Below are positions 55,917-64,000 of a DNA stretch of 64,000 bases, one piece after another. The DNA is from Pseudaminobacter soli (ex Zhang et al. 2022) (lineage in GTDB: Bacteria > Pseudomonadota > Alphaproteobacteria > Rhizobiales > Rhizobiaceae). Every line of letters begins with the position of its first letter. Within the stretch, counting starts at the first letter, position 1. The notes beneath the pieces are model-generated. The model saw only the letters and a list, made by a program, of their open reading frames with translations. It was not told where the DNA came from and ran no database searches. The translations under genes were made by a program, and so were the position numbers. The stretch is taken from contig NZ_JABVCF010000001.1 of assembly GCF_014595955.1 (NCBI RefSeq), forward strand, positions 186,001 to 250,000. Reading direction: 5' to 3'.

Positions 55917-56861
55917 ATGATCACCATTGCGGACATCGATGCGGCGCACGAGCGCATCAGCCCCTTTGTACGGCGCACGCCTATCATGGAGGCGACGCTG
56001 GCACGAGAGGACCTCCCGGTCGATGCCAGCGTAACGCTGAAGCTCGAACTCAACCAGGTCACGGGATCGTTCAAGGCGCGCGGCGCGATGAACCGGCTGC
56101 TCGGTGCGGACAGGGCTGAGATCGCGAATGGCATCATCACCGCGTCGGGCGGCAATCACGGCCTTGCCGTGGCGCGCACCGCCCATGTCGCGGGCGTGCC
56201 GGCCTTCGTCTACGTGCCCGAGACCGTCTCACCCGCCAAGGTCGAGAAGATGCACAAATGGGGCGCCGAGGTGCGCGTCGTTGGCGCGGAGTGGAGCGCC
56301 TCGAACGAGGCGGCGCTGGAATTCGCAAGATCCAGCGGCGCGGCCTATTTCCATCCCTTCGCCGACCCACTGGTCGTCGCGGGTCAGGGCACGCTTGGAC
56401 TGGAGATCCTCGATCAGATAGAAGACTTCGACACGATCGTGATTGCCATCGGCGGCGGAGGTCTGATTGCCGGACTTTCGACCTCGATCAAGGCGCACCG
56501 GCCCAACGTCCGGATCGTCGCCGTCGAGCCGGTCGGCTCGCCGACAATCAAGGCGAGCCTCGATGCCGGCGCGGTGGTGACCCTTCCGGAGGTCACCAGC
56601 CGGGTGGCCACGATGAGCTGCCGGCGGACCGACGAGCGCGTATTCGAGATCGCCCGCCGCCTCGTGTCGGATGTCGTTCTGGTCAGTGACGAGGCTATGC
56701 TCAGCGCCTCGCAGTGGCTCTGGTATGAGTACGGGATCGCTGCCGATCTATCGGGCGCCGCCTCGATCGCGGCGCTGCGCAGCGGCCATCGCGTCTTTGA
56801 TGAGAGCCGGAGAATATGCGCCTTGATCTGCGGCGCCGGGGCAGAAGGCACGGCGCCGTAA
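55917..56861 (+). CDS. serine/threonine dehydratase-family PLP enzyme
   Basis: 314 residues. GGAAGGG precedes ATG 55917. PLP lysine in TGSFKARGAMNRL (near residue 52), ASGGNHGLAVA, glycine loop IGGGGLIAGLS, and VAVEPVGSPT. It deaminates hydroxy amino acids to keto acids in most relatives. Related in fold to EutB in this window but clearly distinct. No regulatory ACT domain. Confidence 0.88.
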   Translation: MITIADIDAAHERISPFVRRTPIMEATLAREDLPVDASVTLKLELNQVTGSFKARGAMNRLLGADRAEIANGIITASGGNHGLAVARTAHVAGVPAFVYVPETVSPAKVEKMHKWGAEVRVVGAEWSASNEAALEFARSSGAAYFHPFADPLVVAGQGTLGLEILDQIEDFDTIVIAIGGGGLIAGLSTSIKAHRPNVRIVAVEPVGSPTIKASLDAGAVVTLPEVTSRVATMSCRRTDERVFEIARRLVSDVVLVSDEAMLSASQWLWYEYGIAADLSGAASIAALRSGHRVFDESRRICALICGAGAEGTAP

Positions 56862-56902
56862 GGCGGCTTGGGGCGGGTAACGGGACGGCTTCCCGAGCCG
56901 CC
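56862..56902. terminator. weak inverted repeat between convergent genes
   Basis: GGCGGCT at 56862-56868 pairs with AGCCGCC at 56896-56902 across a 27-base loop, right after the dehydratase stop and facing the DinB gene. It could act as a bidirectional terminator but the loop is long. Confidence 0.3.
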
Positions 56903-56951
56903 CGGTCGCGGCCCTTTGCCCTCCCTCTTCGGGTCAGAATGCCACCTCAGA

Positions 56952-57506
56952 CTACGCCTCAGTTTCGACGTGAAGACCTAGCCGAGTCACCTCGTCGCGC
57001 CGCAGCTTCCAGTCGAAATCCAGGAAGAACTCGTCGAGTTGCGGCGGCTGTACCGAGGCGCCCGACAGCATCGCGTGGACCTGGCCGCGATGGTGGATGT
57101 CGTGGATGAAGAGATGCGCGAGCAGGTCGCCGACGTGTTCTGGGATCTGCCCGTTTTCGCCGCGGTCCGTAAATACCTGGCGATCCAGGTCGCCTTCGCC
57201 AAGCGCTTCACAGAAGGCAAGCAGCCGCCGGTCGAAGGCAGCCTGCTCGGCCGCGAGCTCAGCTGAATCGTCGAAGTCGGAATAGCGGTCGAGGATGGCC
57301 CGTCCGACGCCGTCCTGCTCTATCATCCCAAGATAGTAGAGATCGACCAACAGCACGTGATTGAGGGTGGCCTTGATTGAAGGAAAGAAGCTCGTGCGCT
57401 CAGCCTCGAACTCGCCCGGCTGCAGCGCGTGTACCGCACGATAGAGCCGGTCGTTCGACCACAGATTGTTCGCCGCCATGCGGCGGTAGTGGGAAAGGAG
57501 GTCCAT
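56952..57506 (-). CDS. DinB-family protein
   Basis: 184 residues. Four-helix bundle with three metal-binding histidines expected: HVLLVDLYYL (His near 52), and HLFIHDIHHRGQVHAML (about 136-152). The NNLWSNDRLYRAV start is typical. Members are thiol-dependent or metalloenzymes of unclear function. A separate unit, 28 bases after the FAA hydrolase. Confidence 0.88.
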   Translation of the reverse strand: MDLLSHYRRMAANNLWSNDRLYRAVHALQPGEFEAERTSFFPSIKATLNHVLLVDLYYLGMIEQDGVGRAILDRYSDFDDSAELAAEQAAFDRRLLAFCEALGEGDLDRQVFTDRGENGQIPEHVGDLLAHLFIHDIHHRGQVHAMLSGASVQPPQLDEFFLDFDWKLRRDEVTRLGLHVETEA

Positions 57507-57534
57507 ACCGCTTGTCCCTCAGAGGCTACTGATT

Positions 57535-58548
57535 TCAGTTCGCCGCCGCCTGCACCGTCTGCTCGATCGCGCCGAAGATCGAATGCCCCGCGAGGTCCTT
57601 CATCTCGATGCGCACCGTGTCGCCGAAGCGCAGGAAAGGCGTCTCCGGCGAGCCCGTCTCGAGGGTCTCCACCACTCTCTGCTCGGCTATGCAGGAATAG
57701 CCGACACCGCCTCTCGCGATCGGCTTGCCAGGGCCGCCGTCCAGCTTGTTAGACACCGTGCCCGATCCGATGATGGTGCCCGCGGCCAGCCGCCGGGTCT
57801 TCGCCGCATGCGCGATCAGCCGGGGGAAGTTGAAAACCATGTCGACACCGGCATTAGCCCGGCCGAACGGCTTTCCGTTCAGGTCTACATTGACGGGCAG
57901 ATGCAGATATTCGCCGTCCCACGCCTCGCCCAGTTCGTCGGGCGTGACCGCGACCGGCGAGAAGGCGGAGGACGGCTTCGACTGGAAGAAGCCAAAACCC
58001 TTCGCCAATTCGGCCGGGGCAAGTCCGCGCAGGCTGACGTCGTTGACCAGCATGATCAGCCGGATCGCCGCCTCAGCCTCCTCTTCCGAGGCACCTATTG
58101 GGACGTCGTCCACGACGACCGCGACTTCCGCTTCGAAATCGATACCCCAATCCTCGTCGGCCATGATGATGGGATCTCGCGGTGCCAGGAAGGAATCGGA
58201 GCCGCCCTGGTAAATCAGCGGGTCGGTCCAGAAACTCTCCGGCATCTCCGCCCCGCGCGCCCTTCGAACCAGTTCCACATGGTTCACATAGGCCGAACAA
58301 TCAGCCCATTGGTAGGCGCGCGGCAGGGGCGAATGGGCATGATGCTCGTGGAAACGTTCGGCAGGCACGGCGCCGGCCTCGAGCGACTCGGCCATGGCCT
58401 GCAGATGCGGCGCCACGCGCTGCCAGTTGTCGAGCGCCGACTGCAGAGTTGGAACCAGGAAGGAAGCGTCGGTGAAGAGCGTGAGGTCACGCGAGACGAC
58501 GACGAGCCCGCCATCTCGCGACCCGTCCTTTAGGCTGGCAAGCTTCAT
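57535..58548 (-). CDS. fumarylacetoacetate hydrolase-family protein
   Basis: 337 residues. AGGAGGAG precedes the ATG. Metal-binding glutamates in DFEAEVAVVVDDVP, the VSLRGLAP stretch, SSAFSPVAVTPDELG, and TIIGSGTVSNKLDGGPGKPI match the FAH catalytic domain (about 120-330). It cleaves carbon-carbon bonds in diketo acids such as fumarylacetoacetate or hydrolyses acylpyruvates. No homogentisate gene is adjacent. Confidence 0.88.
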   Translation of the reverse strand: MKLASLKDGSRDGGLVVVSRDLTLFTDASFLVPTLQSALDNWQRVAPHLQAMAESLEAGAVPAERFHEHHAHSPLPRAYQWADCSAYVNHVELVRRARGAEMPESFWTDPLIYQGGSDSFLAPRDPIIMADEDWGIDFEAEVAVVVDDVPIGASEEEAEAAIRLIMLVNDVSLRGLAPAELAKGFGFFQSKPSSAFSPVAVTPDELGEAWDGEYLHLPVNVDLNGKPFGRANAGVDMVFNFPRLIAHAAKTRRLAAGTIIGSGTVSNKLDGGPGKPIARGGVGYSCIAEQRVVETLETGSPETPFLRFGDTVRIEMKDLAGHSIFGAIEQTVQAAAN

Positions 58549-58625
58549 CGCGTCTCCTCCTGACCTCGAGGGAGCCTAGGCGATCGTCGCCCTGCGTCAA
58601 GGCAGGTGTGTATGTGTGTAGCTGT

Positions 58626-58680
58626 TCGCCCCCTCTCCGCCTCGCTTCGCTCGGCCCCTCTCCCCCTGAAGGGGCGAGGA
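58626..58680. repeat. C-rich intergenic palindromic sequence
   Basis: TCGCCCC (58626-58632) pairs with GGGGCGA (58671-58677), with an inner CCCC-TGAA-GGGG hairpin (58663-58674) followed by AGG and AAAA. It resembles a dispersed intergenic repeat seen in Rhizobiales. It lies just beyond the end of the HPP pseudogene. Confidence 0.5.
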
Positions 58681-58685
58681 AAAGC

Positions 58686-59195
58686 TCAGTTCTGCGGCAA
58701 TGGCCGGGGATATTGCACGCGCGGCGGAATGCGGTGATGCAGCAAAGCGAGCACGAGAAGGCTCATGCAGGCCATGAAGATGGTCGGAAACAGCGTCATG
58801 CTCTGCGCCGGCGAGCCAAGCGCGACCAGTGGGACGGCGCCAGCCGGCGGATGCGTGATGCGCAGCGCCAGCATTCCCGCGATCACCACGCCGACCGCGA
58901 GCGCCGCGACCTAGCAGTTGCCTGGAAAGCTCAGGGCGGCGGCGACCGCGACGATGGTCGCAAAGAGATAGCCTCCGAAAATGTTGATCGGCTGGGCGAG
59001 CGGGCTCGCCGGCTGGCCGAACAGCAGCACCACGGTCGCACCAAGCGGAGCGATCAGCAGCGGAAGCTCGGTCAGCGAGGACAGCGCACCGACGCCGCTC
59101 AGCCCGATTGCCGAACCCGCGCCGGACTTCAGGTGACCGAGCATCCGGCCGCTCGGCTCATGACGTATGACGAAGGGAAGGATATGGCGGCGCAT
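58686..59195 (-). pseudogene. HPP-family membrane protein broken by an in-frame stop
   Basis: The reading frame runs from MRRHILPFV to FPGNC, hits TAG (58911-58913), and continues in the same frame with VAALAVGVVIAGML, RITHPPAGAVPLV (the HPP signature) and the last helix to 58686. In intact members the site is usually FPGxWW, so TGC TAG probably came from TGG TGG by two changes. The rest of the frame is well preserved, so the mutation is recent, a sequencing error, or the stop is read through. Confidence 0.75.
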
Positions 59196-59337
59196 TTCAG
59201 GAAAAAGCTAAGAGGCAGGCCCGTCAGGAACAAAGCTAATGGCCGGCCCGGATAGCAGACGCCGTGCCCCGCGTCATGACGACTGCGTTCTCATATTGTG
59301 GGCCAGCAGGGAAATGATTTTCCCTGTGGCGCGTGCG

Positions 59338-60372
59338 CTACCAATCCATCACCACTTTGCCGGCATTGCCGCTCTTCATGGCCTCGAAGCCCGCGAGGTA
59401 GTCCTCCGCACCGATCCGATGCGTGATGAGGCCGGAAACGTCGAGCGGGCCCTGGACCAGCGCGATCATCTTGTACCAGGTCTCGAACATCTCGCGGCCG
59501 TAGATGCCCTTCAGCGTGAGCATCTTGAAGATCACCTTGTTCCAGTCGATCGAGAAGCCCGTCGGGGCGATGCCGAGGATGGCGATCTTGCCGCCATTGT
59601 TCATCACGTCGATCATGTCGCGGAAGGCGCCCGCCGAACCCGACATCTCAAGGCCGACATCGAACCCCTCGCGCATGCCCTCCTCGCGCATTACGTCGCT
59701 GAGCTTTTCCTTCGAGGCGTCGACGACGTGATGCACGCCGAGTTTCTTGGCGAGTTGCAGCCTGACGGGGTTGATGTCGGTGATGACGACTTTTCGGGCG
59801 CCGACGCTCTGGGCGACCAGCGCGCCCATGATGCCGATCGGTCCTGAGCCAGTGACCAGCACGTCCTCGCCCACCAGATCGAAGGACAGCGCGGTGTGAA
59901 CCGCATTGCCGAGCGGATCGAAGATGGCGGCGATCTCGTCGGGAATGTCATCCGGGATCGGAATCACATTGTGCTGCGGGATAGCAATATACTCGCCGAA
60001 CGCGCCCGGCCTGTTCACGCCGACCCCCAGCGTGTTGCGGCAGAGATGCCCCCTGCCCGCGCGGCAGTTGCGGCAATGGCCGCAGACGATGTGGCCCTCG
60101 CCGGCGACGCGCTGCCCGACGCGGTACTCGGTCACCGCCGCGCCGAAATCCGCCACGACGCCCACGAACTCATGGCCCGTTACCATCGGCACCGGCACGG
60201 TCTTCTGCGCCCACTCGTCCCAATTGTATATGTGGACGTCGGTACCGCAGATCGCGGTCTTCTTCACCTTGATCAGCACGTCGTTGGGGCCGATCTCGGG
60301 AACCGGCACCTGCTCCATCCAGATGCCCGGCTCGGCCTTCGCCTTGACCAGGGCGCGCATCATGTTGGACAT
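59338..60372 (-). CDS. tdh: L-threonine 3-dehydrogenase
   Basis: 344 residues. Medium-chain Zn dehydrogenase: catalytic [15 protein letters not shown] (Cys near 41), GHEFVG, structural Zn cysteines [15 protein letters not shown], and cofactor motif [14 protein letters not shown]. It oxidises threonine to 2-amino-3-oxobutyrate with NAD. The start at 60372 has GGAG nine bases ahead; ATGs at 60381 and 60363 are nearby alternatives. Downstream of kbl, 37 bases apart. Confidence 0.96.
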   Translation of the reverse strand: MSNMMRALVKAKAEPGIWMEQVPVPEIGPNDVLIKVKKTAICGTDVHIYNWDEWAQKTVPVPMVTGHEFVGVVADFGAAVTEYRVGQRVAGEGHIVCGHCRNCRAGRGHLCRNTLGVGVNRPGAFGEYIAIPQHNVIPIPDDIPDEIAAIFDPLGNAVHTALSFDLVGEDVLVTGSGPIGIMGALVAQSVGARKVVITDINPVRLQLAKKLGVHHVVDASKEKLSDVMREEGMREGFDVGLEMSGSAGAFRDMIDVMNNGGKIAILGIAPTGFSIDWNKVIFKMLTLKGIYGREMFETWYKMIALVQGPLDVSGLITHRIGAEDYLAGFEAMKSGNAGKVVMDW

Positions 60373-60409
60373 CAACGACATCTCCAGTTTGGGGATCGAC
60401 TCAGGAGCA

Positions 60410-61600
60410 TTACCTAATCACTCCGAGCTCTTTTCCGACCGCTCTGAACGCCGCGATCGCCCGGTCTATATCAGCGGTCGAATGCGCGGCGGACATCTGG
60501 GTGCGGATGCGCGCCTGGCCTTTCGGCACCACCGGGAAGGAGAAGCCGATCACATAGATGCCGCGCTCCAGCATCTTCGAAGCCATCTGTTGCGCCAAGG
60601 CGGCGTCGCCCAGCATCACTGGGATAATCGGATGTCCCTCGCCCGCCAAGGTGAAGCCGAGCCTCGTCATGTCGCGGCGAAAACGCTCGGCGTTGTCGTA
60701 GAGCTTTCTCCGCAGTTCCTCCCCGTTCTCGATCAGTTTGAAGGCTTTCAGCGAGGCCGCGGCGATGGCCGGCATCAGTGTGTTCGAGAAGAGATAGGGG
60801 CGCGAACGCTGACGCAGCCACTCGACCACCTCGCGTCTGGCCGCCGTGTAGCCGCCCGAAGCGCCGCCGAGCGCCTTACCGAGCGTGCCCGTGATGATGT
60901 CGATGCGGCCTTCGACGCCGCAATGCTCGGGCGAGCCGCGGCCATGGCTACCGACGACTCCGACGGCATGGCTGTCGTCAACCATCACCATGGCATCATA
61001 TTTCTCGGCGAGATCGCAGACGCCCTGCAGGTTGGCGATGATGCCATCCATCGAGAACACGCCGTCGGTTGCGATCAGCTTGACGCGGCTGCCTTCGGCC
61101 TTCTTCAACTCTTCTTCGAGCGCTGCCATGTCGTTGTTGGCGTAGCGGAAACGCTTCGCCTTCGAGAGCCGCACGCCGTCGATGATCGAGGCATGGTTCA
61201 GCGCATCGGAGATCACCGCGTCGTCTTCCGTAAGCAGCGTCTCGAACAGGCCGCCATTGGCATCGAAGCACGATGAATAGAGGATCGAATCCTCCATCCC
61301 GAGGAACTCGGCGATCTTCACCTCGAGTTGCTTGTGTTCCTCCTGGGTGCCGCAGATGAAGCGCACGGAGGCCATGCCGTAGCCGTAGCGGTCCAGCCCC
61401 GCCTTGGCCGCTTCGCGCAGTTCGTCGTTGTCTGCGAGGCCGAGATAATTGTTGGCGCAGAAGTTCAGGACCTTGCCGCCGCCCTCTACCTCTATCTCGG
61501 CCGATTGCGGCGAGACGATCACCCGCTCGCTCTTGTAGAGCCCGGCGGATTTCAGACCCTTAAGCTCGTTCCGGAGATGGGAAAGAAACGCGTCGCGCAT
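60410..61600 (-). CDS. kbl: 2-amino-3-ketobutyrate CoA ligase (glycine C-acetyltransferase)
   Basis: 396 residues from ATG 61600; the longer frame has a non-family leader. Alpha-oxoamine synthase motifs: [47 protein letters not shown], and PLP lysine in [17 protein letters not shown]. It splits the Tdh product with CoA into glycine and acetyl-CoA. kbl and tdh form an operon. Confidence 0.96.
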   Translation of the reverse strand: MRDAFLSHLRNELKGLKSAGLYKSERVIVSPQSAEIEVEGGGKVLNFCANNYLGLADNDELREAAKAGLDRYGYGMASVRFICGTQEEHKQLEVKIAEFLGMEDSILYSSCFDANGGLFETLLTEDDAVISDALNHASIIDGVRLSKAKRFRYANNDMAALEEELKKAEGSRVKLIATDGVFSMDGIIANLQGVCDLAEKYDAMVMVDDSHAVGVVGSHGRGSPEHCGVEGRIDIITGTLGKALGGASGGYTAARREVVEWLRQRSRPYLFSNTLMPAIAAASLKAFKLIENGEELRRKLYDNAERFRRDMTRLGFTLAGEGHPIIPVMLGDAALAQQMASKMLERGIYVIGFSFPVVPKGQARIRTQMSAAHSTADIDRAIAAFRAVGKELGVIR

Positions 61601-61710
61601 GCCGATAGTCCTCGTGAGGGAGCACTTTCGCGCAGGGCAGGCACGAAATCCATCGGAAATGCGACCTCTGCCGGGACCATTGGCTGTTGCAGGGGGCCGC
61701 GATGGCCCGG

Positions 61711-62364
61711 TCATTCGCTGCGGTGACGTCGGTCGTAAACTGTCATCCCCATCCGCGGGAACAGTGCCTGCTCGACAATGGGTGCGAGACGAGCGGCCAC
61801 CACACGATGCCCGGCAGCGGCCATATGGACCCCATCAGGCCCACGATGGTCGGGATCGTAGCAGGCGCTGCCGCTCACGAATATCGCGTGATGTCTTCTT
61901 GAAAGGCTGCGTCCTACCGCGTCCCAGTCCGGGTAGAAGAAGCCACAGAGAACCGCTTTTATGCGACGCGCATTGAGCCGCGCGAGTATCCCGTCGATAG
62001 CTGCCACAATGGCCTCAGGTCGGGTGCGGGCTACCACGTCGTTGTAGCCGCCCTGGACGATCACGAGGCTTGTTCCCGGGGGCACACTGGCGTCGAGACG
62101 CGCGAGCATCCGCTCGAACGTATCCCATCCCACACCGGCATTGATGACGCGCACGTCGTGCCCTCGACTGTGAAGGATCGCATCCAACTGCGCCGGGAAC
62201 GCCGCCCTTCTGCCTACGCCGGAGCCGGAGGCGTTGCTGTCACCGAGCACGACCACAGTCGCCGGCTGAGCCCAAGCGTTTCCGGTTGCGAGAGAACTCC
62301 CCAGCAGAGTTAAGTATGAAAGGACCAGAGCTGCTTTGCGGATATGTCGAGCGAGCGAACTCAT
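61711..62364 (-). CDS. secreted SGNH/GDSL hydrolase (arylesterase-like)
   Basis: 217 residues. Sec signal to NAWAQP (about residue 33). Block I GDSNASG with Ser43 (GDSN rather than GDSL), Block III QGGYND, and Block V DGVHM with Asp and His of the triad. Acts on esters in the periplasm or outside. Start MSSLARH retained because it gives a proper signal peptide. Confidence 0.88.
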   Translation of the reverse strand: MSSLARHIRKAALVLSYLTLLGSSLATGNAWAQPATVVVLGDSNASGSGVGRRAAFPAQLDAILHSRGHDVRVINAGVGWDTFERMLARLDASVPPGTSLVIVQGGYNDVVARTRPEAIVAAIDGILARLNARRIKAVLCGFFYPDWDAVGRSLSRRHHAIFVSGSACYDPDHRGPDGVHMAAAGHRVVAARLAPIVEQALFPRMGMTVYDRRHRSE

Positions 62365-62499
62365 GGCGCCTCCTGATCCGCGCCGTACTGGCGGGATGTT
62401 GTGGCTCCCAGGATTAGATGCGGCCTTGATGGCGCGCGCAATGCTGCGTCCGCCCATCAGAGGGGATTACTGCGATCGTATTGTACGGTGAGGCGCGGA

Positions 62500-62733
62500 T
62501 CAGGCCCGATCTTTGAGGCCCGTGGCGCCTTCCTGCGCCGCGCAATGAGCGCAACAATAGATGACGTCGTTCTGCTCGACCCCGTGCCCGATGACCCTCA
62601 CGCCACAATGCGCGCAAGTCGGTGCAAGTTTCTGTATCGCGCATTCGAAGCTGTCGAACGTATAGGTTTGTCCGGCTGACATAACCTGGATTGCTTTGTC
62701 GTAGTTGTTTCCGCATTGATCACAAGTCGGCAT
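62500..62733 (-). CDS. small Cys-rich metal-binding protein (prokaryotic metallothionein-like)
   Basis: 77 residues. Eight cysteines at 4, 7, 31, 40, 43, 60, 61 and 64 with His42, His50 and His63. The TYTFDSFECAI and PTCAHCGVRVIGHGVE text suits a zinc-binding metallothionein-like or zinc-ribbon family. An AGGGAGG site lies upstream of ATG 62733. It could buffer or sense zinc. Confidence 0.8.
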   Translation of the reverse strand: MPTCDQCGNNYDKAIQVMSAGQTYTFDSFECAIQKLAPTCAHCGVRVIGHGVEQNDVIYCCAHCAAQEGATGLKDRA

Positions 62734-62910
62734 GTAAAACCTCCCTGTCAGATCGATTGCAATCGACCCGAAAACCTTACTCTCAATCGGGTCCACAGCC
62801 CAATCGAAATGACCTCCTGTCAAAATTAATTGTAATGGCCTTGAGAGACCAAGCGCTCGGAAAGCTCCCCCCTCCATCGCAGCGCCCGGTCGACCCGGGG
62901 CGAAAGCTGC

Positions 62911-63168
62911 CTATTGGACGCCCGACGGCGATACACCCGCATGCGTCTTCTGCCGAGCACGCTGAGAATTCGTGTGGAGTGGCGCCTGCCGGTAGTGATG
63001 GGTAGCGCGATGATGACGCGTGGTCCTGTGGATGCCGTGCGCGGCCCCAGGGGACATCTCGGAATAGCCCGTGCTCCCGTACCCATGGGCCTGCGCGGCT
63101 GTCACCCCTGCAAACCCGAAGGTGGCGATGAACAATGAAGCTACGGTGGTGGTGAGCAAGCGGCTCAT
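62911..63168 (-). CDS. small secreted His-rich hypothetical protein
   Basis: 85 residues. Clear Sec signal (MSRLLTTTVASLFIATFGFA, cleavage near AQA-HG). The mature part is His, Arg and Ser rich (GIHRTTRHHRATHHYRQ) with no known domain. AAGGAG precedes ATG 63168. Possibly a metal-binding or stress-related periplasmic peptide; the neighbouring Cys-rich protein is on the same strand. Confidence 0.6.
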   Translation of the reverse strand: MSRLLTTTVASLFIATFGFAGVTAAQAHGYGSTGYSEMSPGAAHGIHRTTRHHRATHHYRQAPLHTNSQRARQKTHAGVSPSGVQ

Positions 63169-63495
63169 TTCAGTCTCCTTCACGCTGCGCCTGATCGGCG
63201 CGCACTCTGCTTAAAGGGAACCTGAAAGCGACGCGCCGAACCGCGGCGAGCCCTAATTGTCTGCTCACTTGGCAGCCTGTCACTGATAACGATCAATTTC
63301 CGAGAGTGAAACCTATAGCGAGGTCCGCAAGGCCCGGATTTACCTCAGAAAACGATCGTCGAGACGCGGCGGAGCTGTCCCAGTTGAGTGGGGGCCGGCA
63401 TAATGCGATCGGGAGCATCGGCAGCAGAAGCTGCTGTTGTGTCGCACTGAGGGTCAGTTTAGCATCAATCCCGTTCACTAGCGGAAGCAGATGCC
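63169..63495. other. divergent intergenic region
   Basis: About 327 bases between the His-rich gene and the citrate synthase-like gene. No gene, repeat or confident promoter seen. The part near 63260-63300 is the most AT-rich. Confidence 0.4.
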
Positions 63496-64000
63496 ATGCA
63501 GATCGGAAAGGCGTTGACGGCCACCACTGAAATCTGCACGGCATCGGCCGATGCCGTGGAAGTCCGCGGAAAGGATCTCTGCCGTGATCTCATGGGCCGG
63601 CTTAGTTTTACGGAATATTTCTACCTTCTTCTGACGGGTCGCGAACCGACCGAGAAACAGCGTTATTTTCTAGATCTCCTGCTGATCGCGATTGCCGAGC
63701 ACGGCATCATGCCGACCGTACAGGCGGCGCGGATGACGCTCGCTGCCGATCCCCAGGCGTTGCAGGGCGCACTCGCCGCCGGGATACTCGGCTGCGGCCC
63801 GGTCCTGCTCGGCACCTCCGACCTCTGCGGCGCGCTGCTTGTGGAGGCGCGCAAGAGGGTCGACGCGGGTGAGGATGCGGATGAGGTCGCCCGGCAACTC
63901 GCGCGCGAAATCCGTGAATCCGGTGGCAAGGCGCCCGGCTTCGGCCATCCGGTGCACCGGCCGGTCGACCCGCGGGCCGAACGCATCCTCGAGCTTGCAG
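63496..64000 (+). CDS. citrate synthase/citryl-CoA lyase-family protein, 5' part
   Basis: The first 168 codons are present, reading off the window end. Seen: VRGKDLCRDLMGRLSFTEYFYLLLTGREPTE, (about 23-53 in parts), TLAADPQALQGALAAGILGCGPVLLG and GKAPGFGHPVHRPVDPRAERI, the last corresponding to the citrate synthase GxxHP region. Relatives act as citryl-CoA lyases or methylcitrate synthase-like enzymes. ATG 63496 chosen; the rest of the gene lies outside. Confidence 0.8.
   Translation, partial: MQIGKALTATTEICTASADAVEVRGKDLCRDLMGRLSFTEYFYLLLTGREPTEKQRYFLDLLLIAIAEHGIMPTVQAARMTLAADPQALQGALAAGILGCGPVLLGTSDLCGALLVEARKRVDAGEDADEVARQLAREIRESGGKAPGFGHPVHRPVDPRAERILELA

Noticed and set aside
1-64000. 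tRNA, rRNA, CRISPR arrays, insertion sequences
   Set aside because: I scanned for T-loop signatures, regularly spaced repeats and transposase motifs and found none that held up.

Overview
The window is GC-rich chromosomal-type DNA from an alphaproteobacterium, most likely of the Hyphomicrobiales (Phyllobacteriaceae or Mesorhizobium-like). This rests on the gene content: Ehu/Eut/Doe ectoine catabolism, a TAXI-TRAP transporter with a fused DctQM permease, many ABC uptake systems, BKACE, sox genes, and intergenic palindromes of a rhizobial kind. The assignment is an inference from gene families. I saw no rRNA, tRNA, CRISPR array, insertion sequence or phage gene.

Layout. 0.3-7.2 kb: a catabolic and uptake module with a BKACE-family enzyme divergent from an RpiR regulator, a class III aminotransferase and a TAXI-TRAP transporter. 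7.5-9.3 kb: RecQ helicase, followed by a decayed fragment resembling the VIT/CCC1 family. 9.6-21.7 kb: an ectoine/hydroxyectoine cluster with a GntR regulator, an M20 deacetylase and ectoine hydrolase DoeA on the minus strand. Divergently on the plus strand lie the EhuBCDA importer, EutB, EutC, the Lrp-type regulator DoeX, the aldehyde dehydrogenase DoeC and the aminotransferase DoeD. The divergent promoter region carries a perfect 14-bp palindrome. The usual DoeB deacetylase and EutA are absent, and an ArgE-like M20 enzyme occupies the DoeB slot.

21.9-32.2 kb: a minus-strand set of amidohydrolase, Dpp-type ABC importer and a three-domain protein (APH kinase, M23/LytM, class III aminotransferase or phospho-lyase). 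32.4-35.7 kb: a MarR-controlled MFS/HlyD efflux pair. 36.1-44.6 kb: a TetR gene and an unusual sulfur cluster, soxA, Z, Y and X plus a flavocytochrome-c-type pair, with no soxB or soxCD next to it. SoxY lacks the terminal GGCGG arm. The cluster is divergent from a periplasmic molybdenum hydroxylase (2Fe-2S subunit, Moco subunit, tri-haem cytochrome c).

44.8-54.1 kb: a glycan locus with UDP-glucuronate decarboxylase and GalE on the plus strand. Facing them are six minus-strand genes (three GT2, one GT4, a methyltransferase and an MsbA-like exporter), each overlapping the next by four bases. 54.7-64 kb: miscellaneous metabolism, including a DUF4432 protein, a serine/threonine dehydratase, a DinB protein, an FAA hydrolase, an HPP-family gene broken by a stop codon, the kbl-tdh threonine pathway, a secreted SGNH hydrolase, a Cys-rich metal-binding protein, a His-rich secreted peptide, and a citrate-synthase-like gene cut by the window edge.

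Most gene starts were chosen by ribosome-binding site and overlap. Functions are assigned by recognised family motifs, not by database search.
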